Below are positions 1-10,100 of a stretch of DNA of 64,000 bases, piece by piece (positions within the stretch are counted from its first letter, which is position 1; every line of letters begins with the position of its first letter). Source of the stretch: Bryobacterales bacterium (GTDB taxonomy: Bacteria; Acidobacteriota; Terriglobia; Bryobacterales; Bryobacteraceae). The DNA lies in assembly GCA_947446025.1 (NCBI GenBank), contig CANFEY010000006.1:51004-115003 (forward strand). Direction: 5' to 3'. A model generated the notes under the pieces. That model saw only the letters and a list, made by a program, of their open reading frames with translations, had not been told where the DNA came from and did no database searches. The position numbers and the translations under genes were made by a program.

Positions 1-3
1 GCG

Positions 4-2427
4 TTAGTGCGTGACCTTAGTATCTTCCCGCGACCGCGCCACGATGTCCGCCGCTGACAACATCGCCGTCATCGGGACCATCTCGATCTCGCGCTCCAGC
101 GCCAACGGTAGAACCTCGTCCATCGAAGTGACGAAGTGCATCTTCATTTCCTTGCGCAGCATCTCCGGGATATCCGGGAGATCCTTTTCGTTGTCCTTGG
201 GCAGGATCACTTCGCGGATGCCATGGCGGTAGGCAGCCAGGAGCTTCTCCTTCAAGCCGCCGATGGGCAGCACCTTGCCGCGTACCGTGATTTCGCCTGT
301 CATGGCGATGCTCGCCTTTACCGGAATGCTGGTTAGGGCGCTGGTGATCGACGTCGCGATGGTGATGCCAGCCGACGGGCCGTCCTTCGGGATAGCGCCT
401 TCGGGGACGTGCAAGTGGATGTCGAGGTGGCGGTAGAAGTCGCGCGGCAGGCCGAAGATGTGGGCGCGCGCGCGGATGTAGCTGAGCGCGGCTTGCGCGG
501 ATTCCTGCATCACATCGCCGAGCTTGCCGGTGGCGGTCAACTTGCCGCGGCCTTCCATGATTTCGCACTCGGTGGTAAGAATCGTGCCGCCCACTTCGGT
601 CCAGGCGAGGCCGACGACTGCGCCGACTTCGTTCTTGGTCTCGGCGGGTTGTTCGCGGAACTTCTGCGGTCCCAGCAGCTCCTGCACCTTGGCCGAGTTG
701 ATCACGACCTTGGGAGCGGCCTTTTTCTTATCCGACTTCGCGGTGACGACGGCACGCGCGATCTTGCGGCACACGTTGCCCACTTCGCGTTCCAAATTGC
801 GGACCCCGGCTTCGCGCGTGTAGTGCTGCACCAATTCCTTCAAGCCTTCGTCGGTGAACTCAATCTGCTTATCAGCGAGTCCGGTTTCCTTCTTCTGCTT
901 CGCCGCCAGGAAGCGCTTGGCGATTTCGAGCTTCTCAACTTCGGTATAACCCGACAGGCGAATCACTTCCATGCGGTCTTGCAGAGCCGCAGGGATGGTG
1001 TGGAGCACGTTCGCCGTGGCGATGAAAAAGACTTCGCTTAGGTCGTACTCAACGTCCAGGTAGTGATCCTGGAAGCTGGTGTTCTGCGCCGGGTCCAGCA
1101 CTTCCAGCAGCGCCGAAGACGGGTCGCCGCGGAAGTCGGTGGACATCTTGTCGATCTCGTCCAGCATGAAGACCGGGTTACGCACGCCGGCTTTCTTCAT
1201 CATCTGGATCACCTGGCCGGGCAGCGCTCCAATGTAGGTGCGCCGGTGCCCGCGGATCTCGGCTTCATCCCGCACGCCGCCCAGCGACATGCGCACGAAC
1301 TTGCGGCCCGTGGCCTTCGCAATCGACATGCCCAGCGAGGTTTTGCCCACGCCCGGAGGTCCAACGAAGCACAGGATCGATCCCTTGGGATTCTTGACCA
1401 ACTGGCGCACCGCTAGGAATTCGAGGATGCGTTCCTTGATCTTTTCGAGGCCGTAGTGATCGCCTTCCAGCACTTCCTGCGCGTACGGCAGCTCGCGGAC
1501 TTCCTTCGACTTCGCCTTCCACGGCACAGCCAGCAGCCAATCGAGGTAGTTGCGCGAGACGGTGGATTCGGCGGACATCGGCGGCATCTGCTCCAAGCGT
1601 TTCAGCTCGGTCATCGCCTTGTCCTGCGCGTCTTTGGTCATGCCGGCGGCTTCGATCTTCTTCTTCAGCTCGTCGAATTCGCTCTTCTCGCCGCGCCCCA
1701 GTTCCTTTTGGATCGCCTTGATCTTCTCGTTGAGGTAGTATTCCTTCTGCGCCTTTTCCATCTGGCGCTTTACGCGCCCTTGCACCGTGCGGTCGACGTT
1801 GAGCTTTTCGATCTCGATATCGAGCATCTCGGCGACACGCGTCAGCCGGTCAATCGGGTCGAAAATTTCGAGCAGGTCCTGCCGCTCTTCAATCGACAAC
1901 TGCAAATTCGCGCCCACCGTATCGGCCAGCTTGCCCGGATCGTCCCCGCGCACCGCGGCGACCATGGAATCATAATTCACGTTCTGGCTGAGCTTGACGT
2001 ACTGCTCAAACAACCCCGTCACCCGCGCGATCAACGCGTCGAGTTGCGCGCCCGTCTCCACGCGGTAAGTGAACGTCTTGACCGTCGCCTTGAAGTAGCC
2101 TTCTTCTTCGCTGACCGAAACCAGCTTGGCCCGCTCCACGCCTTCGACAAGGACCTTAATGTTACCGTCCGACTGGCGCAAGCTCTGCACGATGTTCGCA
2201 ATCGTGCCCACCGAGAAAATCTCATCCGGCCGCGGCTCGTCAATCTTCGCGTCATGCTGCGTGGCCAAGAAAATCTTGCGGTCTCCCGCCAACGCCTCTT
2301 CAAGCGCGCGGACGCTGGATTCCCGACCCACGACGAACGGCGTCATCATGTGCGGAAATATGACGACGTCCCGAATGGGCATCATCGGAATCTTGCGGGA
2401 GTCTGACTTTTCCTTGGAAGTAATCAT
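4..2427 (-). CDS. lon: ATP-dependent Lon protease
   Basis: 807 aa; Walker [22 protein letters not shown]-terminal protease motif PKDGPSAGI; full length. Confidence 0.98.
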   Translation of the reverse strand: MITSKEKSDSRKIPMMPIRDVVIFPHMMTPFVVGRESSVRALEEALAGDRKIFLATQHDAKIDEPRPDEIFSVGTIANIVQSLRQSDGNIKVLVEGVERAKLVSVSEEEGYFKATVKTFTYRVETGAQLDALIARVTGLFEQYVKLSQNVNYDSMVAAVRGDDPGKLADTVGANLQLSIEERQDLLEIFDPIDRLTRVAEMLDIEIEKLNVDRTVQGRVKRQMEKAQKEYYLNEKIKAIQKELGRGEKSEFDELKKKIEAAGMTKDAQDKAMTELKRLEQMPPMSAESTVSRNYLDWLLAVPWKAKSKEVRELPYAQEVLEGDHYGLEKIKERILEFLAVRQLVKNPKGSILCFVGPPGVGKTSLGMSIAKATGRKFVRMSLGGVRDEAEIRGHRRTYIGALPGQVIQMMKKAGVRNPVFMLDEIDKMSTDFRGDPSSALLEVLDPAQNTSFQDHYLDVEYDLSEVFFIATANVLHTIPAALQDRMEVIRLSGYTEVEKLEIAKRFLAAKQKKETGLADKQIEFTDEGLKELVQHYTREAGVRNLEREVGNVCRKIARAVVTAKSDKKKAAPKVVINSAKVQELLGPQKFREQPAETKNEVGAVVGLAWTEVGGTILTTECEIMEGRGKLTATGKLGDVMQESAQAALSYIRARAHIFGLPRDFYRHLDIHLHVPEGAIPKDGPSAGITIATSITSALTSIPVKASIAMTGEITVRGKVLPIGGLKEKLLAAYRHGIREVILPKDNEKDLPDIPEMLRKEMKMHFVTSMDEVLPLALEREIEMVPMTAMLSAADIVARSREDTKVTH

Positions 2428-2461
2428 GTTGGGGCTACGCTTCTACTTTAGCAGCAGTAGG

Positions 2462-2478
2462 GCGGCTTCGTAAGCCGC
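2462..2478. other. Perfect hairpin (GCGGCTT-CGT-AAGCCGC) in lon upstream region
   Basis: 7-bp arms and 3-nt loop about 35 bp upstream of the lon start codon. Confidence 0.5.
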
Positions 2479-2806
2479 GCGAAGGTTCGCAACCGTCGCT
2501 GTCGGGTGCAATCTGATGGCAAGCCTAGCTGAGTGTCTACGAACCATGAATCAAATGTAACAGGAGGAACCGCCCAGGCTCACAATCAAACGCGTGCTCG
2601 GCAGCGGTTTTCCCGGGTAGACTGCTTCCACCACGAATACCCGAACCGATTCATGTAGGCGACAAGGTGGTAAAAGGTGCAGCGAGCGGCTTGGACCTCA
2701 TCTTTGGAGGGGCGCACAGCGGAGCGGCACTGCGGCGTGGTTGCAACGATCTTGTTCGACCCCGGGCGAAGAGCCAGCCCGAAGACACATCGGAGCATCC
2801 TGGTTT

Positions 2807-3637
2807 CTAGTGCGTCATCGAGTAGATGACGTAGTTGACGCCGTAGTGGTACGCGAGCGTGGTCATTTCCGCTGGATAATACGGGGCATCGGCGTATTCC
2901 CAGGCGTCGCCCATGTCCGTATTGTCGTTAATCGCGATCACGACGTGGCCCTTTAGATCGGACACCTTGTGCCAGCCGGGCACGCCGTCAGGGTTAATGC
3001 GGCCATTGCCGCTGAGGTGGCGGTCGCCGGGAATGAAAGTGCGGTCCTTGTCCTCAATATTGTAGTGAACGTGCATCATGGGATCGGCTTCACTCATCTC
3101 CTCAATTTGCTGCTCCGGGTAGACCTGGGCGACGATCTGGCGGAAACCGTCGCCTTCGCGGTGGTCGTACATATCGTCGGTCATGAGGAAGCCGCCGCGA
3201 TCCAGAAATTCGCGCAGGGCCTTGATCTCCTCATCGCTCATGATCATATAGTCGTTCTGGGTCGAGTACAGCCACGGGTAGTCGTAGATCTTCTCGTCGA
3301 GGATGCTGTAGTGGACCGGCTCGGAGATATTGATTCGGGTGAGGCGTTGCAGGCCGACGGTGAGGTGATTGTCGGCATCCGGCCAATCTTGCGCCCACCA
3401 GGTGGAGCCGCCGACTTGCCCACGGCGCGAGACGTTGCGGAAACCGCCGCCGCGGCTATCCGTGTATTCCAGACGCGCGAAGGCGAACTCGCCATCGGGC
3501 GGAAAGTTGAAATCGGAGGCGTTGCTAGTCTGCCCGCGGAAGCCGCCGCCACCGAAACCGCCGCCGCGGCGTTGCGCGAAGGCAGCGATGGTGAATAGCA
3601 GCAACCCGCCGACAACGATGGCCCAGATGCGCTTCAT
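2807..3637 (-). CDS. DUF4159-like domain protein with signal peptide
   Basis: Signal peptide MKRIWAIVVGGLLLFTIAAFAQ, Gly-rich linker, FLDRGGFLMTDDMYD motif. Confidence 0.8.
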   Translation of the reverse strand: MKRIWAIVVGGLLLFTIAAFAQRRGGGFGGGGFRGQTSNASDFNFPPDGEFAFARLEYTDSRGGGFRNVSRRGQVGGSTWWAQDWPDADNHLTVGLQRLTRINISEPVHYSILDEKIYDYPWLYSTQNDYMIMSDEEIKALREFLDRGGFLMTDDMYDHREGDGFRQIVAQVYPEQQIEEMSEADPMMHVHYNIEDKDRTFIPGDRHLSGNGRINPDGVPGWHKVSDLKGHVVIAINDNTDMGDAWEYADAPYYPAEMTTLAYHYGVNYVIYSMTH

Positions 3638-4755
3638 GCTTGCGTGGTCTCCTTCACTAGTTCGCGGACGTGGGCGGCTGCCGCCGACGCGAGTCCATTC
3701 AAATTGTAGCCGCCTTCGAGGACACTTACCAGCCTGCCATTCGCATGCTCACCCGCGATGCCCAGCATCAGGCGCGTGAGGTCGGCGAAATCGGCGTCAG
3801 AGAGCGTGAAGCCGCCCAGAGGATCACCCGCGCGCGAGTCGAAGCCCGCGGAGATGAGGACAAGGTCGGGCTTGAAGGCGTCGGCAGCTCGGCGGAGGTC
3901 TTCTTTGAAGGCGTTCAGGATCTGCGGCCCGGAGCCCGCGGGGAACGGACGGTTCATGATGTTGCCTCGGCCGGTTTCGCTCGCGGGGCCGGTGCCGGGA
4001 TACCAGGGCCACTGATGCGTGCTGAAGAAGAAGACGGAGGGGTCGTCGGAGAATGTATCCTGCGTGCCATTTCCGTGGTGGACGTCCCAATCGACGATCA
4101 GGACTTTCGCGAGCCCGTGGTGGCGCTGGGCGTAGCGAGCCGCGACCGCGATGGAGTTGAAGATGCAGAAGCCCATGCCTTGGTCGGGCCTCGCGTGGTG
4201 GCCTGGAGGGCGGACCGCGCAGAACGCGTTGCGCGCGGAGCCGGTAACGACGGCATCGACGGCGTTTAGGACTCCGCCGGTGGCCGCGAGCGCGGCGTCG
4301 AGGGAGCGGGGTGAGATGGCGGTGTCGCCGGTGGAAAGCTCGGTGCGTCCGGCGGTGATGTCGCGGCGGGCGATGTCGATGTAGCGGCGCGTGTGGACCA
4401 GCGCGATCTCGTCGTCGGTGGCGGCGCGGGAGTGGATGTGTGTGAGCGGCAGCGACTGGATCGCGGTGAGCACGGCATCGTAACGGGCGGGCTGTTCGGG
4501 GTGGCCGGGGCCGGTGTCGTGGAGCTTGTAGATGGGGTCGGCGAGGAGGGCGGTGGTAGGTTCGGCGGCGGTGGCGGGCATGAGGGCGGCTCCCAGGGTC
4601 CATTGGAGCACGTTTCGGCGGGATGGGGATTTTCGGATGTAGGGGTTAAGTGGTTTGGTTGCTTGAGATGGATGAAAACAAATTGGCTTTGTTTTGTCAG
4701 GGGAGATTTTTCTCAGGCGCAACCTCGTGGACATCGCAAGCCTCCTCCGAACCAT
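3634..4755 (-). CDS. Histone deacetylase family protein (acetylpolyamine amidohydrolase-like), predicted Tat-exported
   Basis: RPPGHHARPDQGMGFCIFN, DVHHGNGTQ, SAGFDSRAGDPLGG; SRRNVLQWTLGAALMPATAAEP near N-terminus; 4-nt overlap with the downstream gene. Confidence 0.9.
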   Translation of the reverse strand: MVRRRLAMSTRLRLRKISPDKTKPICFHPSQATKPLNPYIRKSPSRRNVLQWTLGAALMPATAAEPTTALLADPIYKLHDTGPGHPEQPARYDAVLTAIQSLPLTHIHSRAATDDEIALVHTRRYIDIARRDITAGRTELSTGDTAISPRSLDAALAATGGVLNAVDAVVTGSARNAFCAVRPPGHHARPDQGMGFCIFNSIAVAARYAQRHHGLAKVLIVDWDVHHGNGTQDTFSDDPSVFFFSTHQWPWYPGTGPASETGRGNIMNRPFPAGSGPQILNAFKEDLRRAADAFKPDLVLISAGFDSRAGDPLGGFTLSDADFADLTRLMLGIAGEHANGRLVSVLEGGYNLNGLASAAAAHVRELVKETTQA

Positions 4756-4952
4756 TATGGGGCGAGGAGCCGGGGAAAGCAGCGGGCGAAAACGGCAAGT
4801 GAGTGAATGGGAAGGTGAAACAGGTTACAAAATTTGAGTAAGGTCGTCCACGCTCAACTGGCAATCGCGCAGAATCTTGTTCAAGAGGCCAGGTCAGTTT
4901 ACAGATTAAGGCCCTGCGTTTTTGCGCTAGGATAACCACACTCCGGTGCCCC

Positions 4953-6512
4953 ATGAATAACGAGCAAATAAACACGGCCTTTCTCAAATTGTCTCGCCGA
5001 GCAGAATCGCGCGAGTTGCCACAGCTGGTAGAAACCTTTGTCGATGCCGCGCCACTGCTAACGTTATTAAGCACTCACGATCACCAAGTCATTTATGGGA
5101 GACGAGGAACTGGGAAAACACACGCCTTGCGGTATCTGGGCGAGACAGAACGTCGAACTGGCCACGTTTCGGCCTATGTCGACATGCGAACTGTCGGCTC
5201 GACCAGTGGGATTTATGGAGACTCTTCCATTCCATTGGGAGAACGAGCTACCCGCCTACTTGCCGATACCTTAGCTGCCGTCCATGAAAGTATTTTGACA
5301 TTTGCGCTCGAGGGTACCTCCGTTGACCTCGCTGCAATTTCCCCAATACTCGACCATTTTGCCGAGGGCATCACGCAAATCAGCGTAACGGGAACGGTGG
5401 AACGAGAATCTCAAAATGAGAACTCGGCTCAATCCCAAACAGCTTCCGGTATTCACGTGGCGCTCTCGGCAGGCCCCAGTGTTGCTCTTGACGATTCTAG
5501 GGGAACCGGCACGTCTTCAAAGGCCGCTGTTCGATATAAAGAAGCTGGGTTACGCCAGCACCGAATCCATTTCGACAACCTTGGACAAGTCTTCTCAGAT
5601 CTTGCCCGACTGATAACCCCCAAGCGAGTTATCATCCTCCTGGACGAGTGGAGTTCCGTACCCCTTGACCTGCAACCATATCTGGCCGATCTGATTCGAA
5701 GGGCAATCTTACCGCATCGCGGGATCACAGTGAAAATTGGGGCAATCGAACAACGTTCAAGCTTTCAGATTGCAGGCGAACGTGGCGACTATATCGGTTT
5801 GGAGCTAGGCGCCGACGTCACTGCAGATCTAAACCTCGACGATTTCATGGTTTTTGAAAACGATGCGGGACGCGCGACTCAGTTCTTTCAAGAATTACTC
5901 TTCCGTCATTTCCTCTCAGTAGTGACCGATCAACCCGCACCGATCGGCTCGTCGGATGAACTTATTCGAGTTGCCTTAACCCAGTCAAACGCTTTTGAAG
6001 AATTCGTGAGAGCTTCCGAGGGAGTACCACGCGACGCAATTAACATCCTGTCCACGGCGGCACAGAAGGCGTTTCGTGAACCAATTTCCGTTCCCCACAT
6101 CCGGTCAGCAGCGAAAGCGTGGTTCCAAAGAGACAAAGAGGCAGCTGTATCGGCCAATCCAATGGCTGCGGCTCTATTACATTGGATCGTGGACGACGTC
6201 ATCGCCCATCGACGTGCGCGTGCATTTCTACTCGGGGCAGGGCGTCCGCCGGACCTGATAACGACGCTGTTTGACGCGCGCGTACTCCACTTGCTTAAGA
6301 GAAATATTTCAGCGCACGACCAACCTGGTGTTCGCTACGACGTCTACAAGCTCGACTACGGTTGTTACGTGGACTTACTCACGACAGCAAAGACCCCGCT
6401 GGGCCTCCTACAGGCCGAGGATAGTTCCTACATCGAGGTACCTCCTGACGATTATCGGGCCATTCGCCGGGCGATCCTGGATATGACGAAATTTGAGAAT
6501 CCACCCACGTGA
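4953..6512 (+). CDS. ORC/Cdc6-like AAA+ family ATPase
   Basis: Walker A YGRRGTGKTHALRYL and Walker B RVIILLDEWSSVP; 519 aa; codon composition less GC-rich than neighbours. Confidence 0.7.
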   Translation: MNNEQINTAFLKLSRRAESRELPQLVETFVDAAPLLTLLSTHDHQVIYGRRGTGKTHALRYLGETERRTGHVSAYVDMRTVGSTSGIYGDSSIPLGERATRLLADTLAAVHESILTFALEGTSVDLAAISPILDHFAEGITQISVTGTVERESQNENSAQSQTASGIHVALSAGPSVALDDSRGTGTSSKAAVRYKEAGLRQHRIHFDNLGQVFSDLARLITPKRVIILLDEWSSVPLDLQPYLADLIRRAILPHRGITVKIGAIEQRSSFQIAGERGDYIGLELGADVTADLNLDDFMVFENDAGRATQFFQELLFRHFLSVVTDQPAPIGSSDELIRVALTQSNAFEEFVRASEGVPRDAINILSTAAQKAFREPISVPHIRSAAKAWFQRDKEAAVSANPMAAALLHWIVDDVIAHRRARAFLLGAGRPPDLITTLFDARVLHLLKRNISAHDQPGVRYDVYKLDYGCYVDLLTTAKTPLGLLQAEDSSYIEVPPDDYRAIRRAILDMTKFENPPT

Positions 6513-6588
6513 CATTCCTGCGGCGTAGGGCTTTAGGACCCGTTTGGGCGGCTCGGAAAACTGCAACAATGGCATTAAGAGGACGCCC

Positions 6589-6837
6589 ATGACGATTACG
6601 CCAAGACCGGAACAGGAGCAACTAATCACCCAGGCGATTCAGGCTGGGTTGATTCATAGCGCAGACGATGCGTTGGACCTTGCCGTCGAGACATTGAAAG
6701 ACCGGCTCGCGGCTCCAGTGTCGAAGCGTCCCGAGGGGCGGAAGAGCTTGGCGCAACTGTTCGCGGAATCTCCCTTGAAAGGGCTTGACCTCAAGTTTGA
6801 GCGGGACCCGGACACGGGACGCACGCCGCGGCTATGA
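6589..6837 (+). CDS. Type II antitoxin (ParD/CopG-like, VapC-associated)
   Basis: Small acidic protein directly upstream of a PIN toxin with ATGA overlap; C-terminus FAESPLKGLDLKFERDPDTGR. Confidence 0.75.
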   Translation: MTITPRPEQEQLITQAIQAGLIHSADDALDLAVETLKDRLAAPVSKRPEGRKSLAQLFAESPLKGLDLKFERDPDTGRTPRL

Positions 6838-7256
6838 AGGGCTTTCTGCTGGACACGAATGTGCCATCGGAGTTGACGCGGCCACAGTCGGATGCAAATG
6901 TCGAGCGATGGTTAAATGAGGCGGACGACGAACGACTCTACTTAAGTGTCGTCTCGCTCGGCGAGGTGCTGAAGGGGCTCACGGTGCTTCCGGCGGGGAG
7001 ACGGCGCGATCAGATTCAGCTTTGGATTGAGGGGACGCTGCGGCCGTGGTTCGCGGGGAGGATCTTGCCGGTCAGCGAGGAGATTGCCGAGCGGTGGGGC
7101 GTCTTGGCAGGTGAGTGCTAATTGAAGGGGAAGGCGATGGGTGTGGCGGACGGATTGATCGCCGCGACTGCATTGGTCCATGACCTCACGGTTGTCACGC
7201 GCAATGTGAAGGACTTTCAACATCTTGGTGTCGACATCGTGAATCCATGGGACTAG
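6834..7256 (+). pseudogene. vapC: VapC-type PIN-domain toxin interrupted by in-frame TAA
   Basis: MKGFLLDTNVPSELTRP...ERWGVLAGEC* then same frame LKGKAMGVADGLIAATALVHDLTVVTRNVKDFQHLGVDIVNPWD*; stop at 7119-7121. Confidence 0.9.
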
Positions 7257-7594
7257 CGACCACACGTGGGCGATTCAAATCCGAAGCGTTGCAACACACC
7301 TACGAGCAGCTGGTGGGCGACGATCCGCAGCGGCAGGCGGATGTCGAACAAGAGATCATCAACGTTGAGGCGGCTCAGTTGATTTTCGACATGCGAACGG
7401 GGGCAGGGCTCACGCAGCGGGCACTTGCGCTGAAGGTTGGCACTTCGGCGTCGGCGATCAATCGGCTGGAGTCGGCGGACTACGATGGGCACACGCTGGC
7501 GATGGTGCGGCGGATCGCGGCGGCGTTGAATCGGCGGCTGGAGTTGCGAGCCGTGCCCGTCGTAGCCAAGGCCCGGAAGCGCAGAGCGGCCTGA
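7247..7594 (+). CDS. XRE-family helix-turn-helix protein (HigA-like)
   Basis: HTH region GLTQRALALKVGTSASAINRLES; 115 aa. Confidence 0.8.
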   Translation: MGLATTRGRFKSEALQHTYEQLVGDDPQRQADVEQEIINVEAAQLIFDMRTGAGLTQRALALKVGTSASAINRLESADYDGHTLAMVRRIAAALNRRLELRAVPVVAKARKRRAA

Positions 7595-7622
7595 CGGCGT
7601 GGTGCATGGTATCCTTCCTCCC

Positions 7623-8510
7623 ATGCGCACTCTATCGATTCGACTGACCGCGCTCGCGCTGACATTGGCGGGGGCCTGGGCGGCCTACACGCAGACTCCG
7701 CAGGCGGGGCAGACGGGTGCGGCGAAGGCTCCGGCGGCGTTCGTGTTGCATAAGGTCGCGGACGACCTTTACGTCATTGACGGCGGCGGGGCGGGCAACG
7801 TCGCTGTGTACATCACCAGCGAGGGCGTGGTGCTGGTGGACGACAAATACGAACGGCACTTCGACGAAATTATGGCCAACGTCAAAAAGGTCACGGCGCA
7901 GCCGGTGCGATACGTGATCAACACGCACTATCACGCCGACCATAGCGGTGGGAACACACGCTTCACGGGCATCGCGCAGATCATCTCGACTACGATGGCG
8001 CGCGAGAATATTCTCAAGAAGGTGCAATCCAACGCGCCCGCCGATATGGTCCCCGCCAGCTTGACGTTCAAGGATGAGATGAGCGTCTTCCTTGGCGGCA
8101 AGGAAGTCCGCGCCATTCACGTGGGACGCGGGCACACGGGCACGGACGCGATGGTGTACTTCCCTGCCCTGAAGGTGCTGCACAGCGGCGACGCGGTGAC
8201 TAGCGGAACGCCCCTGATCGACTACCCCGGCGGCGGAAGCATCGTCGAGTGGACCAAGACGCTGGACCGGGCGATGAAGGAAATCGACTTCGAGACGCTG
8301 ATCCCTGGCCACGGCCCCGTCAGCCCGAAGACCATGATGCTGACCTACCGCAACAACGCGGAGACGCTGCGCACGCGATTTGCGGCGGAGCTGCACGCGG
8401 GCAAATCGCAAGCCGAGCTGACCCAGTTCATGACCGCCAACTACAACTGGCAGCCGAACAGCCTCAACATGCAGTGGAGCCTTCCGGGTATGATGCAGGA
8501 GTTAAGATAG
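7623..8510 (+). CDS. MBL-fold metallo-hydrolase, secreted
   Basis: NTHYHADHSGGN, HSGDAVTSG, PGHGP motifs; signal peptide. Confidence 0.9.
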   Translation: MRTLSIRLTALALTLAGAWAAYTQTPQAGQTGAAKAPAAFVLHKVADDLYVIDGGGAGNVAVYITSEGVVLVDDKYERHFDEIMANVKKVTAQPVRYVINTHYHADHSGGNTRFTGIAQIISTTMARENILKKVQSNAPADMVPASLTFKDEMSVFLGGKEVRAIHVGRGHTGTDAMVYFPALKVLHSGDAVTSGTPLIDYPGGGSIVEWTKTLDRAMKEIDFETLIPGHGPVSPKTMMLTYRNNAETLRTRFAAELHAGKSQAELTQFMTANYNWQPNSLNMQWSLPGMMQELR

Positions 8511-8517
8511 ATCCGAC

Positions 8518-8766
8518 ATGCCGATTTACGACTACCAATGCCTGGATTGCAGTGAGCGTTTCGAAGCGCTCATCTTGAAGAACACTCCGCCGCCGACCTG
8601 CCCCGCCTGCAAAGGCGCGAAGCTGGAGCAGTTGATCTCGATGTTCGCCGTGGATTCGGAAGGCACGCGCGACAACAACGCCCGCGGCGTCCGTGCGAAG
8701 AACGCGGCGGCGACGAAGGAATTCCAGGTGGAGCAGATTAAGCACGAGCGCGAGCATCACCACTAA
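8518..8766 (+). CDS. FmdB-family zinc ribbon protein
   Basis: MPIYDYQCLDCSERFEAL...TCPACKG. Confidence 0.85.
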   Translation: MPIYDYQCLDCSERFEALILKNTPPPTCPACKGAKLEQLISMFAVDSEGTRDNNARGVRAKNAAATKEFQVEQIKHEREHHH

Positions 8767-8954
8767 GGGCAGCAGGCTAGGGCCTGATGAAGCGCTACCG
8801 CCGGTCCAATCACGCAGCCGGTCGCGCCGCCTGGAGGGGATAACAGTTCCACATTCTTGTAACCTCCCGGGGCTTTCCTCCATCTTTAACACAGGGGGTC
8901 CCCACGGGGAGCCCGGAATCGTGCATCATAGATCGAGGAGGTAGTTCAACAAAA

Positions 8955-9356
8955 ATGAAAACACTGCGGATCGTATTCGCTTTGGGTATGGGCGTACTCG
9001 GCGGCGTGCTGCTGGCTCAGACCGAAGCTGACTTTTCTGGCTGGATGAAGGGTGTGGCCAAGAGCAACGGCGCGCTGAAGGGCGCGGTTGCTGCAAAGGA
9101 TGCCAAGCTGGTGGCGACGGAAGCCAAGGCTCTGGACGGAATCTTCGCCCAAGTGGAAGCCTATTTCGGTAGCCACAACATGGCGGACGCGGCCGGTATG
9201 GCCAAGGCCGTTCATGCCAACACCACCAAGGCTGCTGCTGCGGCCGCTGCCGGCACCATTGATGAAGCCGCCATCACGGCTATCGGTGGAAGCTGCCAGG
9301 GTTGCCATGCCGCGCACCGCGAAAAGGGTGCTGACGGCGCTTATAAGATGAAGTAG
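8955..9356 (+). CDS. c-type cytochrome (class II-like)
   Basis: Signal peptide and C-terminal CQGCHAAHREK heme motif. Confidence 0.8.
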   Translation: MKTLRIVFALGMGVLGGVLLAQTEADFSGWMKGVAKSNGALKGAVAAKDAKLVATEAKALDGIFAQVEAYFGSHNMADAAGMAKAVHANTTKAAAAAAAGTIDEAAITAIGGSCQGCHAAHREKGADGAYKMK

Positions 9357-9434
9357 TTTTCGACAGTTGCAGTTCATGACCGCGCGGCGGCGCTCCGCAA
9401 GGTGCGTTCCGCGCGGTTTCTTTTTAGTCTTCTC

Positions 9435-10076
9435 ATGTTCCACGACCTTCTCAAAACCTGGTTCGAATGGTCCCGCGACTTGGGCTACATCGGCGTCTTC
9501 CTCATGATGGCGCTCGAGAGCACCATCGTGCCCGTGCCCTCGGAGATCATCATGCCTCCCGCTGGCTTCTGGGCGGAGCAAGGCCAGCTCTCCCTGTGGG
9601 GCGTCATCCTTGCAGGCGGACTAGGTTCAACGTTCGGCTCCACCATCTGCTACTGGTTCTCGCGCACTGTTGGCCGCAGTTTCATTGACCGCTACGGCCG
9701 CTACATGTTTCTGCCGCCGGAGACGATGCAGCTCGCCGAGCGCTGGCTGGCCCACTTCGCGTTGCCCGGCGTCTTTCTCTCACGGCTCCTGCCTGTCGTA
9801 CGCCACCTGATCGGCTTCCCCGCGGGCCTGGTCCGCATGCCCTTCGGACCATTCATTGCTGTCACCTTCGTCGGCTCCACCATCTGGTGCGCCGTGTTGG
9901 CGCTGTTTGGAGCCAAGATCATCGGCCAACAACCTGCGCTGCTCGACGATCCAGCAGCACTCAGCGCCGCGATCAAAGACAACCTGCTGTGGTTCGTGCT
10001 GTTGATCGTCGCGCTCGGAGCTGGCTGGATGTTCGTGAAGTGGTTTGGCCTCCGCGCAGATCGCGCCAAGGCCTAG
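9435..10076 (+). CDS. DedA family membrane protein
   Basis: ALESTIVPVPSEIIMPPAG, FLSRLLPVVRHLIGFPAGLVRM. Confidence 0.92.
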   Translation: MFHDLLKTWFEWSRDLGYIGVFLMMALESTIVPVPSEIIMPPAGFWAEQGQLSLWGVILAGGLGSTFGSTICYWFSRTVGRSFIDRYGRYMFLPPETMQLAERWLAHFALPGVFLSRLLPVVRHLIGFPAGLVRMPFGPFIAVTFVGSTIWCAVLALFGAKIIGQQPALLDDPAALSAAIKDNLLWFVLLIVALGAGWMFVKWFGLRADRAKA

Positions 10077-10100
10077 CAGTCTGCATCGAGGAGGGCAGAT

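Noticed and set aside
409-1041. Long plus-strand ORFs opposite lon and many other antisense ORFs in the track
   Set aside because: High-GC shadow ORFs with low-complexity Arg/Pro/Ala or His/Val composition, fully overlapping confidently assigned genes.
2586-2798. Small minus-strand ORF (MLRCVFGLALRPGSNK...)
   Set aside because: No recognisable motif, no ribosome-binding context; could be a decayed gene but I cannot support it.
9461-9476. GGTTCGAATGG resembling a tRNA T-loop
   Set aside because: Lies inside dedA coding sequence (TWFEWSRD) with no acceptor or anticodon arms around it.
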